Source: Rhizorhapis sp036570425 (GTDB lineage Bacteria; Pseudomonadota; Alphaproteobacteria; Sphingomonadales; Sphingomonadaceae). Taken from it: DNA of 64,000 nt. Where the stretch lies: contig DATCYF010000002.1 in NCBI GenBank assembly GCA_036570425.1, positions 1 through 64,000 on the forward strand, given 5' to 3'. This document shows positions 52,075 to 60,771 of the stretch, piece by piece. Positions within the stretch are counted from its first letter, which is position 1. Each line of letters begins with the position of its first letter. The position numbers and the translations under genes are program-made. Under the pieces are notes generated by a model. It was not told the DNA's origin and did no database searches. It worked only from the letters and a program-made list of their open reading frames with translations.

Positions 52075-53052
52075 TCAGTCTCCTGTGCTGTGGGGAATGG
52101 CGAGATCGGTGACGGCGTAGTCGCCATCGGCATCGAGTCCGGTCACTTCGGCGACGCTCTCGACCTTGCGGCCAATGCCTCTTCCCGAAATGAACACGAC
52201 GAGATCGATGGCCTCGGCGATCAGGCGCCGGGGAACGGTGACGACATTTTCCGAAACGAGCTGTTCGATACGGTACAGCGCGGACCGCGCGCTGTTGGCA
52301 TGGACGGTGGCGATGCCGCCGGGATGGCCGGTATTCCAGGCCTTGAGCATGTCGAGGGCTTCCCCGCCCCGCACTTCGCCGACGATGATGCGGTCGGGTC
52401 GCAGGCGCAGGGTGGAGCGCACCAGATCGGCCATGCTGACAACGCCCGGCCGCGTTCTGAGCGCCACCGTATCGGGCGCGGCGCATTGCAACTCGCGCGT
52501 GTCCTCGATCAGGATCACCCGCTCGTCGAGCGCGGCCATTTCGTTCAAGAGCGCGTTGGCAAGCGTGGTCTTGCCCGACGACGTGCCACCGGCAACCAGG
52601 ACGTTCTTGCGCTCGACCACCGCCATTGACAGCGCCAGCGCGACTTCGGCGCGCATGATTCCGTCGGCGACATAGTCGAGCAGCCGGTGGATGCGTGCGG
52701 CCGGTTTGCGAATGGAGAAGCACGGCGCGCTCGCGACCGGGGGCAAAAGCCCCTCGAACCGCTCGCCGCCTTCCGGAAGCTCAGCCGAGACGATCGGCGC
52801 ATTGCCATGCACTTCTGCCCGGACATGGGAAGCGACAAGGCGAATGATACGTTCGGCCTCGGCGGCCTCGAGCCTGTTGCCGGTATCGACCCGGCCCTCT
52901 CCCAGACGGTCGAGCCGCAAAACGCCGTCCGGGTTGACCATGATCTCGATAACCTGCGTATCGGATAGTGCCGCCGCGATGGCCGGTCCCATCGCCGTCC
53001 TGAGCATCGCGCGGCGGCGGCCCTGTGCCTGGATATTGGCAGACCCGCTCAT
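52075..53052 (-). CDS. trbB: Conjugal transfer ATPase TrbB (VirB11-like)
   Basis: A 325-residue hexameric secretion ATPase. Walker A VAGGTSSGKTTLANALL, Asp box ILIEDTRELQC, Walker B LRPDRIIVGEVRG and His box GGIATVHANSA are all present. It starts with an ATGA overlap to the ribbon-helix-helix gene. Confidence 0.94.
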   Translation of the reverse strand: MSGSANIQAQGRRRAMLRTAMGPAIAAALSDTQVIEIMVNPDGVLRLDRLGEGRVDTGNRLEAAEAERIIRLVASHVRAEVHGNAPIVSAELPEGGERFEGLLPPVASAPCFSIRKPAARIHRLLDYVADGIMRAEVALALSMAVVERKNVLVAGGTSSGKTTLANALLNEMAALDERVILIEDTRELQCAAPDTVALRTRPGVVSMADLVRSTLRLRPDRIIVGEVRGGEALDMLKAWNTGHPGGIATVHANSARSALYRIEQLVSENVVTVPRRLIAEAIDLVVFISGRGIGRKVESVAEVTGLDADGDYAVTDLAIPHSTGD

Positions 53053-53459
53053 GGCGCCGCCTCATTGGCATTTGCCAGCGGCTTCGCGCCCGATGCCATC
53101 TGGCGGCCGATCTGTTCGATGAACCTGTCGAAGCGGTCGCGGCCGATGGCGCGTGCAGCAGCGTCGGGTTCGGGAAGCTGAGCAGTGAGGCAATATTGTT
53201 GGTGGACGAAAAGCGAGAAGCTTTCCAAGAGCACCTGCAGGTCGCGGCTGAAGCGTCCGATCTGCAAGCTCATCCTGTCGAGCCGGGGACCGAACCGTTC
53301 ATCCAGTTCGTTGCTACCCTGCCGCGTAAGCCAGGCGTCGAGCGCGGCCACCAATATGTCCGAGCGAGCCACGCCCGGCTGTGCGGCCATTTCTTCCAGC
53401 CGCTCTGCGAGCCGGGGTTCGAGGAAGAGCTGATAACGGACCTTGTCGCGGTTCAGCAT
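53049..53459 (-). CDS. Ribbon-helix-helix (CopG-like) protein of the trb operon
   Basis: A 136-residue protein whose N-terminal 45 residues fit a ribbon-helix-helix: a strand (VRYQLFLEPRLAERL) then helices (ARSDILVAALDAWL). The remainder is helical and unknown. A gene of this type sits between traG and trbB in most ICEs of this family, where it may regulate transfer. Start ATG 53459 makes TGATG with the traG stop; an in-frame GTG one codon earlier is also possible. Confidence 0.8.
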   Translation of the reverse strand: MLNRDKVRYQLFLEPRLAERLEEMAAQPGVARSDILVAALDAWLTRQGSNELDERFGPRLDRMSLQIGRFSRDLQVLLESFSLFVHQQYCLTAQLPEPDAAARAIGRDRFDRFIEQIGRQMASGAKPLANANEAAP

Positions 53460-55495
53460 CACTGATCCCCTCCGAAGCTCGGGATCAGGTCGCCGCGATC
53501 CTTGCCTTCGTTGACGGCGACGGCGCGTGCGACATTGCTGAGTGTGGTCATGGCGCGCCGACCGGCAACTGGATCGCTGTCGTCATCGTCGCCGGTGGCA
53601 GCTTCCGGCGCGCGCTCGGTTGGTTTGGCGGATTGCTCTTCGGGAAGGCCGGGATGGCGCTGCTGCTGGAGGCCGCCTTCGCCGTCCTCGCCAAGGCCGT
53701 CGTCTTCAGCCTCGATCGCCAACTTCTCGTGCAGACCACGCACCTGTCCGCTCCAGTCGTCGGACCGCGGCGCGGGATGATCGCGCCAGCACCCATCCGA
53801 GAGTTCGGGCGGCGGCATCACGCGCGACGTGAAATTGCGATCCTCGTAATAGCGCAGCTTCTTCGCGCGGATCGGGGCCAGGCCGGAAACCAGCACCAGT
53901 TCGTCGGCGGGCGGCAACTGCATCACCTCGCCCGGCGTCAGCAGCGGGCGGGCGGTCTCCTGACGGGACACCATGACATGGCTGAGCCATGGCGCGAGGC
54001 GGTGCCCGGCATAGTTACGCTGCGCACGCAGTTCGGTCGCGGTGCCGAGCGCGTCGCTGATTCGCTTGGCCGTGCGCTCGTCGTTGGATGAAAACGCGAT
54101 GCGGACATGGCAATTGTCGAGGATGGCGTTGTTCTCGCCATAGGCTTTGCTGATCTGGTTAAGGCTTTGGGCGATCAAGTATGCGCGGATGCCGTAGCCC
54201 GCCATGAAGGCGAGCGCGGTCTCGAAAAAATCGAGCCGCCCCAGCGCCGGAAACTCGTCCAGCATCATCAGCAGTTGGTGCTTGCGGCTTTTCTTGGGGT
54301 CGCCTTCGAGCCGTTCGGTCAGGCGTCGACCGATCTGGTTCAGCACCAACCGGACCAGCGGCTTGGTACGGCTGATGTCGGATGGTGGAATGACGAGATA
54401 GAGCGATACCGGGGACTTCGCATCGACCAGGTCGGCAATGCGCCAGTCACATGAGCTGGTGTTCTGCGCGACGATCGGATCGCGGTATAGGCCCAGGAAC
54501 GACATGGCGGTGGAAAGGACGCCGGATCGTTCATTCTCCGACTTGTTCAGGACTTCGCGCGCCGCGCTGGCGACGACCGGGTGAACCTCCGGATGTTCTT
54601 TCGTCCCGAGATGGTTGGTCGCCATCATCCGGCGCAGGGTGTGCGCAAAGCTTCGCTGTGGATCGGACAGAAAGGTGGCAACGCGCGCCAGTGTCTTTTC
54701 TTCCTCGGCATAGAGCACATGAAGGATCGCGCCGACCAACAGCGAATGGGACGTTTTCTCCCAATGCGACCGACGCTCCAGTGCGCCTTCGGGATCGACC
54801 AGGATATCGGCGATGTTCTGGACATCGCGCACTTCGTCCGGGCCTTGTCGAACCTCCAGCAGCGGATTGTAGCGTGCCGAACGCGCATCGGTCGGGTTGA
54901 ACAGCAGGCAATGCGAAAAGCGCGCCCGCCATCCCGCCGTCAGCGTCCAGTTCTCCCCCTTGATGTCGTGGACAACGACGCTGCCGGTCCAGGACAGCAG
55001 CGAGGGAACGACAAGCCCAACGCCCTTGCCGCTCCGTGTCGGGGCAAAGGCCATGACATGCTCCGGCCCGTCATGGCGCAGATACTCGCTGCCGTGGCGC
55101 CCAAGGAACACACCAGTATTGCGAAACAGGCCAGCACGGGCGATTTCCCAGCGTTTCGCCCAGCGGGAAGAGCCATAGGTGGTGACATTGCGCTTCTGCC
55201 GGGCGCGCCAGAGCGAACCAGCAATGGCCGAGGCGCAGCCGAGAAAACCGCTGGCACTGGCCAGCGCTCCGGCCTTGTCGAACACTTCCGGCGCATAGGC
55301 TTCGTATTGGTACCACCAGCGGAAGAGCTGCCAGGGCCGGTAGATCGGCGTGTCGAACGCTATTGTCCACGGGGCACCAAGCTGTGCCTGATAGCCCAAC
55401 ATCGAAGCAGCCCATTGAGTAGCCGCCCACAGCCCCAGAATGACAATGGCGAATACGACGAAAATCTGGCCGACGAGCAGCTTGGTTGGGGTCAT
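53459..55495 (-). CDS. traG: Type IV coupling protein TraG (VirD4-like)
   Basis: A 678-residue coupling ATPase that brings the relaxase-DNA complex to the channel. Two N-terminal membrane helices (residues about 7-25 and a second near 75-95), Walker A FAPTRSGKGVGLVVPSLL and Walker B LLMMLDEFPALGRLD are present. The C-terminus is acidic and low-complexity. It is the first gene of the transfer operon seen here. Confidence 0.94.
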   Translation of the reverse strand: MTPTKLLVGQIFVVFAIVILGLWAATQWAASMLGYQAQLGAPWTIAFDTPIYRPWQLFRWWYQYEAYAPEVFDKAGALASASGFLGCASAIAGSLWRARQKRNVTTYGSSRWAKRWEIARAGLFRNTGVFLGRHGSEYLRHDGPEHVMAFAPTRSGKGVGLVVPSLLSWTGSVVVHDIKGENWTLTAGWRARFSHCLLFNPTDARSARYNPLLEVRQGPDEVRDVQNIADILVDPEGALERRSHWEKTSHSLLVGAILHVLYAEEEKTLARVATFLSDPQRSFAHTLRRMMATNHLGTKEHPEVHPVVASAAREVLNKSENERSGVLSTAMSFLGLYRDPIVAQNTSSCDWRIADLVDAKSPVSLYLVIPPSDISRTKPLVRLVLNQIGRRLTERLEGDPKKSRKHQLLMMLDEFPALGRLDFFETALAFMAGYGIRAYLIAQSLNQISKAYGENNAILDNCHVRIAFSSNDERTAKRISDALGTATELRAQRNYAGHRLAPWLSHVMVSRQETARPLLTPGEVMQLPPADELVLVSGLAPIRAKKLRYYEDRNFTSRVMPPPELSDGCWRDHPAPRSDDWSGQVRGLHEKLAIEAEDDGLGEDGEGGLQQQRHPGLPEEQSAKPTERAPEAATGDDDDSDPVAGRRAMTTLSNVARAVAVNEGKDRGDLIPSFGGDQ

Positions 55496-55994
55496 GTGGG
55501 CCTCCTGGCGAAAGGCGCAGAAGCGCGCCTCCGACTGTTGGCCCTATTGTCCGTTCATTCTCTCCCGCTCACCATGTGCCCAACGTGCGCCAGCTTGCGC
55601 CGTGCGCAGACATTTCGACGGATTCTCGACTAAGGAACTCCTAGTGCTTCGGACGGAAACGCGTGGGAAACGAATCGCGCAGCAAGACAACCGAGTGCTC
55701 AGGGGATTATGCATGCCAGATGTCTGACGATGTTACTGGCGGCACACTCCGCGACGAGTTCCGCCGACAAAGCGGACATTCACTGATCCGAATGGTCTTC
55801 CAATACTGGTCGTTCGTTCATCGCGCTTCCCGAGAGTTCGTCCTGAGAACAGCTAGGCTCGCTCTACAGCTCCCACAGTCTTGTATCGCGGTGCGTTGCT
55901 GTTCGCCTGAGTCTGTTCTATCTTCGTTCCATGCAGTCAAATGTGATCAGCTCTGGAGCGGTCGATAAGATCTGGCGTGGGTTGGGGATGGTGC
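55496..55994. other. Non-coding junction between traG and the cargo gene
   Basis: About 500 bases with no credible gene on either strand. The traG and cargo genes diverge here, so both promoters must lie inside. I see no strong -35/-10 pair, no long inverted repeat resembling oriT and no transposon ends. The genes that often precede traG in this ICE family (for example DUF2840, a peptidase and a relaxase) are absent, so this may be where cargo was inserted. Confidence 0.5.
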
Positions 55995-58900
55995 ATGCAT
56001 AAGGGCGGGATAGCTGACAAAGTCGGCAATCGGTACGAAGCGCGCTGGCTGACGCACCAACTGCTTGGGCTTCTCGACGGTACCGTCCAGTCGATTACGA
56101 TAGAGGCCCTGGGCGACGACGAACAGGGGTTCGAGTTCTCGCTGATGCGTGCTGGCGGCGCCGAATGGCACCAATGCAAGCGGCAGACCGCCGCTGGGAC
56201 CTGGTCGATTGCCGCGCTCGATGGCGCAGGCGTGCTGTCCGCGTTCCGCGCCAAGACGAGTTCCACCGGAACGCGATGCCTGTTCGTGTCGAGCGATCCG
56301 TCGCCGCAACTGAAACTGCTACAGGACAAGCTTCCGGCAGCGCACAGCCTTGAAGCCTTCGAGGCGAGCCTGTCGAAGATGGAGACGCAGCATTGGGGCG
56401 TGCTGAAGGAGCGACTCGGTGGCGACGCGGCCGAGGCATTTCGCTTTCTTGGGAGTACCGAGTTCCGCACACTGTCGGAGCACGACTTGGCCGAGAATCT
56501 ACGCGCGCGGATTGCCTATTGGTTCAAAGGCGATGCCGACACGATCACCGCACGTTTTCGCGGCTGGCTCGAGGAAGAGCAAAACTTTAACCGGCCGATC
56601 GGTTATGATGATGTCGTCAGCTTTGCTCGCGGTGCACGGATCGAAACCAAACAGTACGAACTCGATCGCGCGCTTCCTGGGCGTATTCGCGACGCGACAA
56701 CCTCCTATGTCGGTTCCTATCCGCCACTCGGTGCAGGCGTATACCGGATCGAGCGGTCAGCCGTCGGCGAAGTACTCGCTGGCCTGCAAGCCGGTGCGGG
56801 TGTCGTGCTAGTCGCGGGTGGCGCGGGCATGGGCAAGTCCGCGGTTATCGCCGATGTGATCGATCGCTTGCGCGACGACGGCACGTTGCATCTCGCATTT
56901 CGCGTCGACCAGGCCGGAGCAATCGCCACGCTCGACGAGCTCGGCGCGCAAACCGTCGGCACCGCTGATAATCCGGTGGTGATCCTAGAGCAGCTCGCCG
57001 CCGGCAAGCGCGCCGTGTTGATCGTCGATCAAGCCGACGCGGTCAGCGAAGTGTCGGGCCGGACCGCCGAGTTGCGGCGCGTCGTGCTCGCCCTCGTCCG
57101 CAAGGCAGCGCTCTATCCCCGCGTCCAGCTGATTTTTGCGTGCCGCAGCTTCGATCTCGAGAATGACCACGGCTATCGCGAGATCGCCGCGACTCAAGGC
57201 AATGTCCGCGTCGATGTCGGACCGTTCGCGCGCACTGAGATCGATCCAGTGCTCGCCCGGCTCGGTATCTTCCATGACGCCGACAATGCCCGGCTGATGG
57301 CATTACTCGCGCTGCCGATTGGGCTGACGCTCGCGGCGACGCTCGCGCAAAGCGGGATCAGCGACTTGCGTCGCGTCGAGCATCTTTCCGAGCTTTACGG
57401 ACGCCTGCTGCAAACGCGTGATCAGGAAATCCAGCGCGAATTCCGCCCGGGCTGGAGCGTCTATTCGCCACTTACCGCACTCGCCACTGCAATGAGCGAG
57501 CGCCAGGAACTAATTGCACCCGTGGCGGCGCTGGACCCATTCGCCGGTTCGCTCGATCTCCTCCAGCGGGCCGGACTGATAGTGGCGCGAGACCATCGCG
57601 TTGGCTTCATTCACGAATCGCTGTTTGACTATCTCCATGCGCGGACGTTCGTGCAGGAGCGCAAGCCGCTGATCGACTTCCTGCTAGCAAGCGAACAAAC
57701 GCTGTTTCGCCGAACCCAAACGCGGCAGATCCTCGCATTCGAACGCGAACTCGAGCCCGGCCGCTATCTCACCGACCTGCAAGCGATCCTGAGCGACGCG
57801 CGCGTTCGGCCGCATATCCGCGAGACGATCGTGCGGTGGCTTGCCACGGTTGCGGACCCGACGCTTGGCGAGTGGGAATTGGTCGCCCGCTACGCCGCAT
57901 GTGACGGACTGCCCCGCAAGGCGGGGAACGTCATTTTCGAGCGCCGACCGTGGTTCGAGTTGTTACGTACGCAAGGCGTGCTGGACGCTTGGCTCGCCAG
58001 CGACGGCGACGATCTCACTTGGGCACTCGGATTTCTGCGCTCGGTGGCGCCGCTGGCGCCTCACGAGGTCGCGGCATTGATCGACGATTTTCTTGAACGC
58101 CGGCCCGATCGCGTGCGCGACGTGTTTGGGACCCTCAGGTTCATCGACCCCAAGGCCGATGCGCGGCCACTTGCTGACAGCCTCATTGCCGCACTCAACC
58201 GCTCAGCTCCCGAAGATTGGGAAAACGGTGGCAATGATTGGGATGATTACTATGCGTCGTGGATAAAGTTCGCTCCGCAAGACGCGGCGCGGATCTTCGG
58301 CGCGCAGCTAGGGCGCTGGTTTCGCCTAAACCCGGAAGGACACCCGTTCAAGCGTCGCTATGAAGATGGCGGGTCAGCGATGCACTGGCTGAGTGAGCTC
58401 GCCAAGGCCGCGCCGCTTGCGCTTCTGGAGCAACTTCTGCCCTTCATGCGCCTGGCGATGAAACGCGCGCGCAAGGATGAGGAGCTTCCCGCCGAGGACG
58501 GTATCTGGTATTGGCGGCGCTGGGACCGGACCGATGTGCGATCGGTCGATCTTCTCGACATCGTGCGCGCCGCTCTCGCGGAAGTCGCGCGCAGCGACCC
58601 ACAAGCGGTCATGCGACTGCTCCGCGACCTGCGACCCGAAGCTCATATCACCAGCCTCCACCTGCTGCTCGAAACCGTTGCGACAAACGCACAAGGATTG
58701 CGGGATCTGCTGGTCGAGCAACTCGACAATCCCGGCTTGTTCAAGGCAGGTTGGTACGGCGCTGACGGGCATTCGGCGGGCCTCGCGATCGCTTCGGCCA
58801 TGCCATGGCTAATTGAGGCTGAGCGGGCGCGGGCGGAAGCCGCCATCCTCGCGCTCCGACCCGAGATCGCATGTGCCAAGCGCGCCCTCGCGCGTGCGGA

Positions 58901-60536
58901 GAGTGATACCGACGAGCCCCAGCCGCCCTACCGAACCCGGAGTTATGCGAGTTATTGCCTCAATCAGTCGGGTAAGCGAGAATGGTCCGTACTGCTGCAG
59001 ATCGGAGCGAAGCAGCTGTCGCCGCGTGCGGCAAAGCGGCTCGCCGAACTCGAGCGCAAATTTCATGGCCAAAAGCCTGAGCAGCCCGACGGCATTCGCG
59101 GCGGCATGGTGCGCTCACCGATCGCCGGCGAGCGCACCAAGTTCATGAACGACGATGCCTGGCTAAACGCAATCCGCAAGTTCAGCCGGCCGCGGGAAGA
59201 AATGCGGTGGCGTGGCGATGGCCTCACTGGCGGCGCAATGGAGCTGTCGCGCGAATTGAAGGAGCGTGCCAAGGAGGCGCCCGAACGGTTCCTCTCGTTG
59301 CTCGCGCGGTTTCCGGAGGGCACGTATCAAGACTTCGCCTGGGGCATCACCGCCGGGATAGCCGAGACCAAACCTGACACCGACATGATCGAGCGAGTGC
59401 TCGCAATCGTGGATGCCAACCCCGCGGCCAGGCCGGACGACCGCTCGCTTATCTGGATGATCCGAGCTTGCACTGGGGCACACGGGCCTCGTGCCGAGAG
59501 TTTGCTGTTGACGGTCGCCACCGGCGATGACGATAGTACTGGCATCGGCGACATCAAGCATGGCGAGCGCGCCAAGGAACCCGACTGGAAGCGCGCCTTC
59601 ACGTTGGGCAGCGACTTGAACGGCAAGGCGATAAATTCGGCGCGAGGCTCGGCATTGGAAATGCTCGGCGGCATGTGCTGGAGCTCGAAGGAGACGTTCG
59701 AGAAATATCGGCCGATCCTTGATCCAATTATCGGCGCCCCGGCCGCCGCCCATGTCCATTCGTCGCTCAGCGGGCTGCTGATGAGCGCACTCAAGCATGA
59801 GGGGAAACAGGGGATCGACTGGGCGCTGCGTATCGTGCGCGCGTGTCCGGAAGCTTTCTACACAAATAACGGCCAGCAGATCGTCGGGTGGGTCGCGGAC
59901 TTGGACATCGCCAGCTTCGCCGAGCTGATCAATCTCTACCTGATCAATCAGGACCCGCTCGCGCGTGGCTTTGCTGCCTTGGCGGTTTTCCAGCATAGCC
60001 TAGACGATCCCGAATGGCTGCCGCTCGCCGAGAATCTGCTGGAATCCGGTGCTAACTATCGCTCTGCGGCCGCCGCCGTTGCAGCCGCGAATTTCGAATC
60101 CGTCCGTTTCGGCACCACCTGCACCGATTGGCTCATTCGCTTGTTCGACGACGAGGACGAGACGGTGCGGCACGAAGCGAGTGACTGTTTCCGGCGCATG
60201 AGGACTTCGGACATCGCCTCGCATGCGGGGCTGTTCGAAGCTTATGTCGCGTCCCGATATTTCGAGACCGACCGGACCTATTTCCTACACCGGCTGGAAC
60301 ACGCTCCGCCCGGGCTCGACGAGCTCGTGCTCAAGCTACTCGAGGATACACTCAAGGCGCGCACCGAAGGAAATAATGATCCCCGGGCCTATGAATTGCG
60401 CGAGATAGGCGAGCTGGCGCTTAAGCTCTATGCCTCGAACGTCGACCACCCCCTGCGCCGAACCCGCGCGCTCGACCTGATCGACCGCCTTGTCGAGGAC
60501 GGTCTGATGGGAATGCAGAAGCTTGAGGCAGCCTGA
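55995..60536 (+). CDS. Large nuclease-NTPase protein, Avs/STAND-like defence candidate
   Basis: A 1513-residue protein. Residues 1-65 resemble the Cap4/DUF4297 PD-(D/E)XK nuclease fold: Glu in NRYEARW (15), an acidic strand ITIEALGDDEQGFEFSL and EWHQCKRQ ending in the Gln-x-Lys signature (Lys62). A P-loop NTPase follows, with Walker A GGAGMGKSAV (Lys281) and a Walker B-like RAVLIVDQADAVSEVSGR, then IFACRSFDLEND as sensor. From about residue 550 onward the protein is helical repeats, some HEAT-like (DDEDETVRHEASDCFRRM near 1385). This is the plan of Avs antiviral STAND proteins: nuclease effector, switch, sensor. ATG 55995 is preferred over GTG 55977 because GGGGA precedes it. Function is inferred. 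Confidence 0.8.
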   Translation: MHKGGIADKVGNRYEARWLTHQLLGLLDGTVQSITIEALGDDEQGFEFSLMRAGGAEWHQCKRQTAAGTWSIAALDGAGVLSAFRAKTSSTGTRCLFVSSDPSPQLKLLQDKLPAAHSLEAFEASLSKMETQHWGVLKERLGGDAAEAFRFLGSTEFRTLSEHDLAENLRARIAYWFKGDADTITARFRGWLEEEQNFNRPIGYDDVVSFARGARIETKQYELDRALPGRIRDATTSYVGSYPPLGAGVYRIERSAVGEVLAGLQAGAGVVLVAGGAGMGKSAVIADVIDRLRDDGTLHLAFRVDQAGAIATLDELGAQTVGTADNPVVILEQLAAGKRAVLIVDQADAVSEVSGRTAELRRVVLALVRKAALYPRVQLIFACRSFDLENDHGYREIAATQGNVRVDVGPFARTEIDPVLARLGIFHDADNARLMALLALPIGLTLAATLAQSGISDLRRVEHLSELYGRLLQTRDQEIQREFRPGWSVYSPLTALATAMSERQELIAPVAALDPFAGSLDLLQRAGLIVARDHRVGFIHESLFDYLHARTFVQERKPLIDFLLASEQTLFRRTQTRQILAFERELEPGRYLTDLQAILSDARVRPHIRETIVRWLATVADPTLGEWELVARYAACDGLPRKAGNVIFERRPWFELLRTQGVLDAWLASDGDDLTWALGFLRSVAPLAPHEVAALIDDFLERRPDRVRDVFGTLRFIDPKADARPLADSLIAALNRSAPEDWENGGNDWDDYYASWIKFAPQDAARIFGAQLGRWFRLNPEGHPFKRRYEDGGSAMHWLSELAKAAPLALLEQLLPFMRLAMKRARKDEELPAEDGIWYWRRWDRTDVRSVDLLDIVRAALAEVARSDPQAVMRLLRDLRPEAHITSLHLLLETVATNAQGLRDLLVEQLDNPGLFKAGWYGADGHSAGLAIASAMPWLIEAERARAEAAILALRPEIACAKRALARAESDTDEPQPPYRTRSYASYCLNQSGKREWSVLLQIGAKQLSPRAAKRLAELERKFHGQKPEQPDGIRGGMVRSPIAGERTKFMNDDAWLNAIRKFSRPREEMRWRGDGLTGGAMELSRELKERAKEAPERFLSLLARFPEGTYQDFAWGITAGIAETKPDTDMIERVLAIVDANPAARPDDRSLIWMIRACTGAHGPRAESLLLTVATGDDDSTGIGDIKHGERAKEPDWKRAFTLGSDLNGKAINSARGSALEMLGGMCWSSKETFEKYRPILDPIIGAPAAAHVHSSLSGLLMSALKHEGKQGIDWALRIVRACPEAFYTNNGQQIVGWVADLDIASFAELINLYLINQDPLARGFAALAVFQHSLDDPEWLPLAENLLESGANYRSAAAAVAAANFESVRFGTTCTDWLIRLFDDEDETVRHEASDCFRRMRTSDIASHAGLFEAYVASRYFETDRTYFLHRLEHAPPGLDELVLKLLEDTLKARTEGNNDPRAYELREIGELALKLYASNVDHPLRRTRALDLIDRLVEDGLMGMQKLEAA

Positions 60537-60557
60537 ACTGATCGGCTCGATCCGAAA

Positions 60558-60698
60558 TCAGCGAAAACTGTGCTGGATCGCCGCAACGACGGCGCTTTCC
60601 TCTGCGAGTATCGCTTCGATCAAGGCCCGGAGCTGGCGCGTGGTCCCACCTGAAAATCGGTCACCCGCGCACCTGATTAGCTCATCGAGAGCTGCCAT
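60558..60698 (-). CDS. Possible 46-residue small protein downstream of the 634-residue gene
   Basis: A frame beginning MAALDELIRCAGDRF and ending IQHSFR, mostly one amphipathic helix pair (TRQLRALIEAILAEESAVVAAI). It lies 73 bases after the 634-residue gene on the same strand. GTG 60710 is an in-frame alternative start. Regular alternation of hydrophobic and charged residues and absence of stop codons support coding, but the size is close to chance. No family recognised. Confidence 0.4.
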   Translation of the reverse strand: MAALDELIRCAGDRFSGGTTRQLRALIEAILAEESAVVAAIQHSFR

Positions 60699-60771
60699 AC
60701 ATTCAAGCACTCGTTAACGAAGCGCGCCGATCTATCTTTCAGGTCGACCTGGTGCGCCAAGCATGTGCTAG

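Noticed and set aside
55496..55994. oriT or insertion-sequence ends in the gap upstream of traG
   Set aside because: No convincing long inverted repeat, conserved nick-like motif or target duplication could be found by eye.
60523..60717. Plus-strand frame after the nuclease-NTPase gene
   Set aside because: Starts inside that gene, has Ser/Arg-rich shadow composition, and lies opposite the more plausible 46-residue frame.
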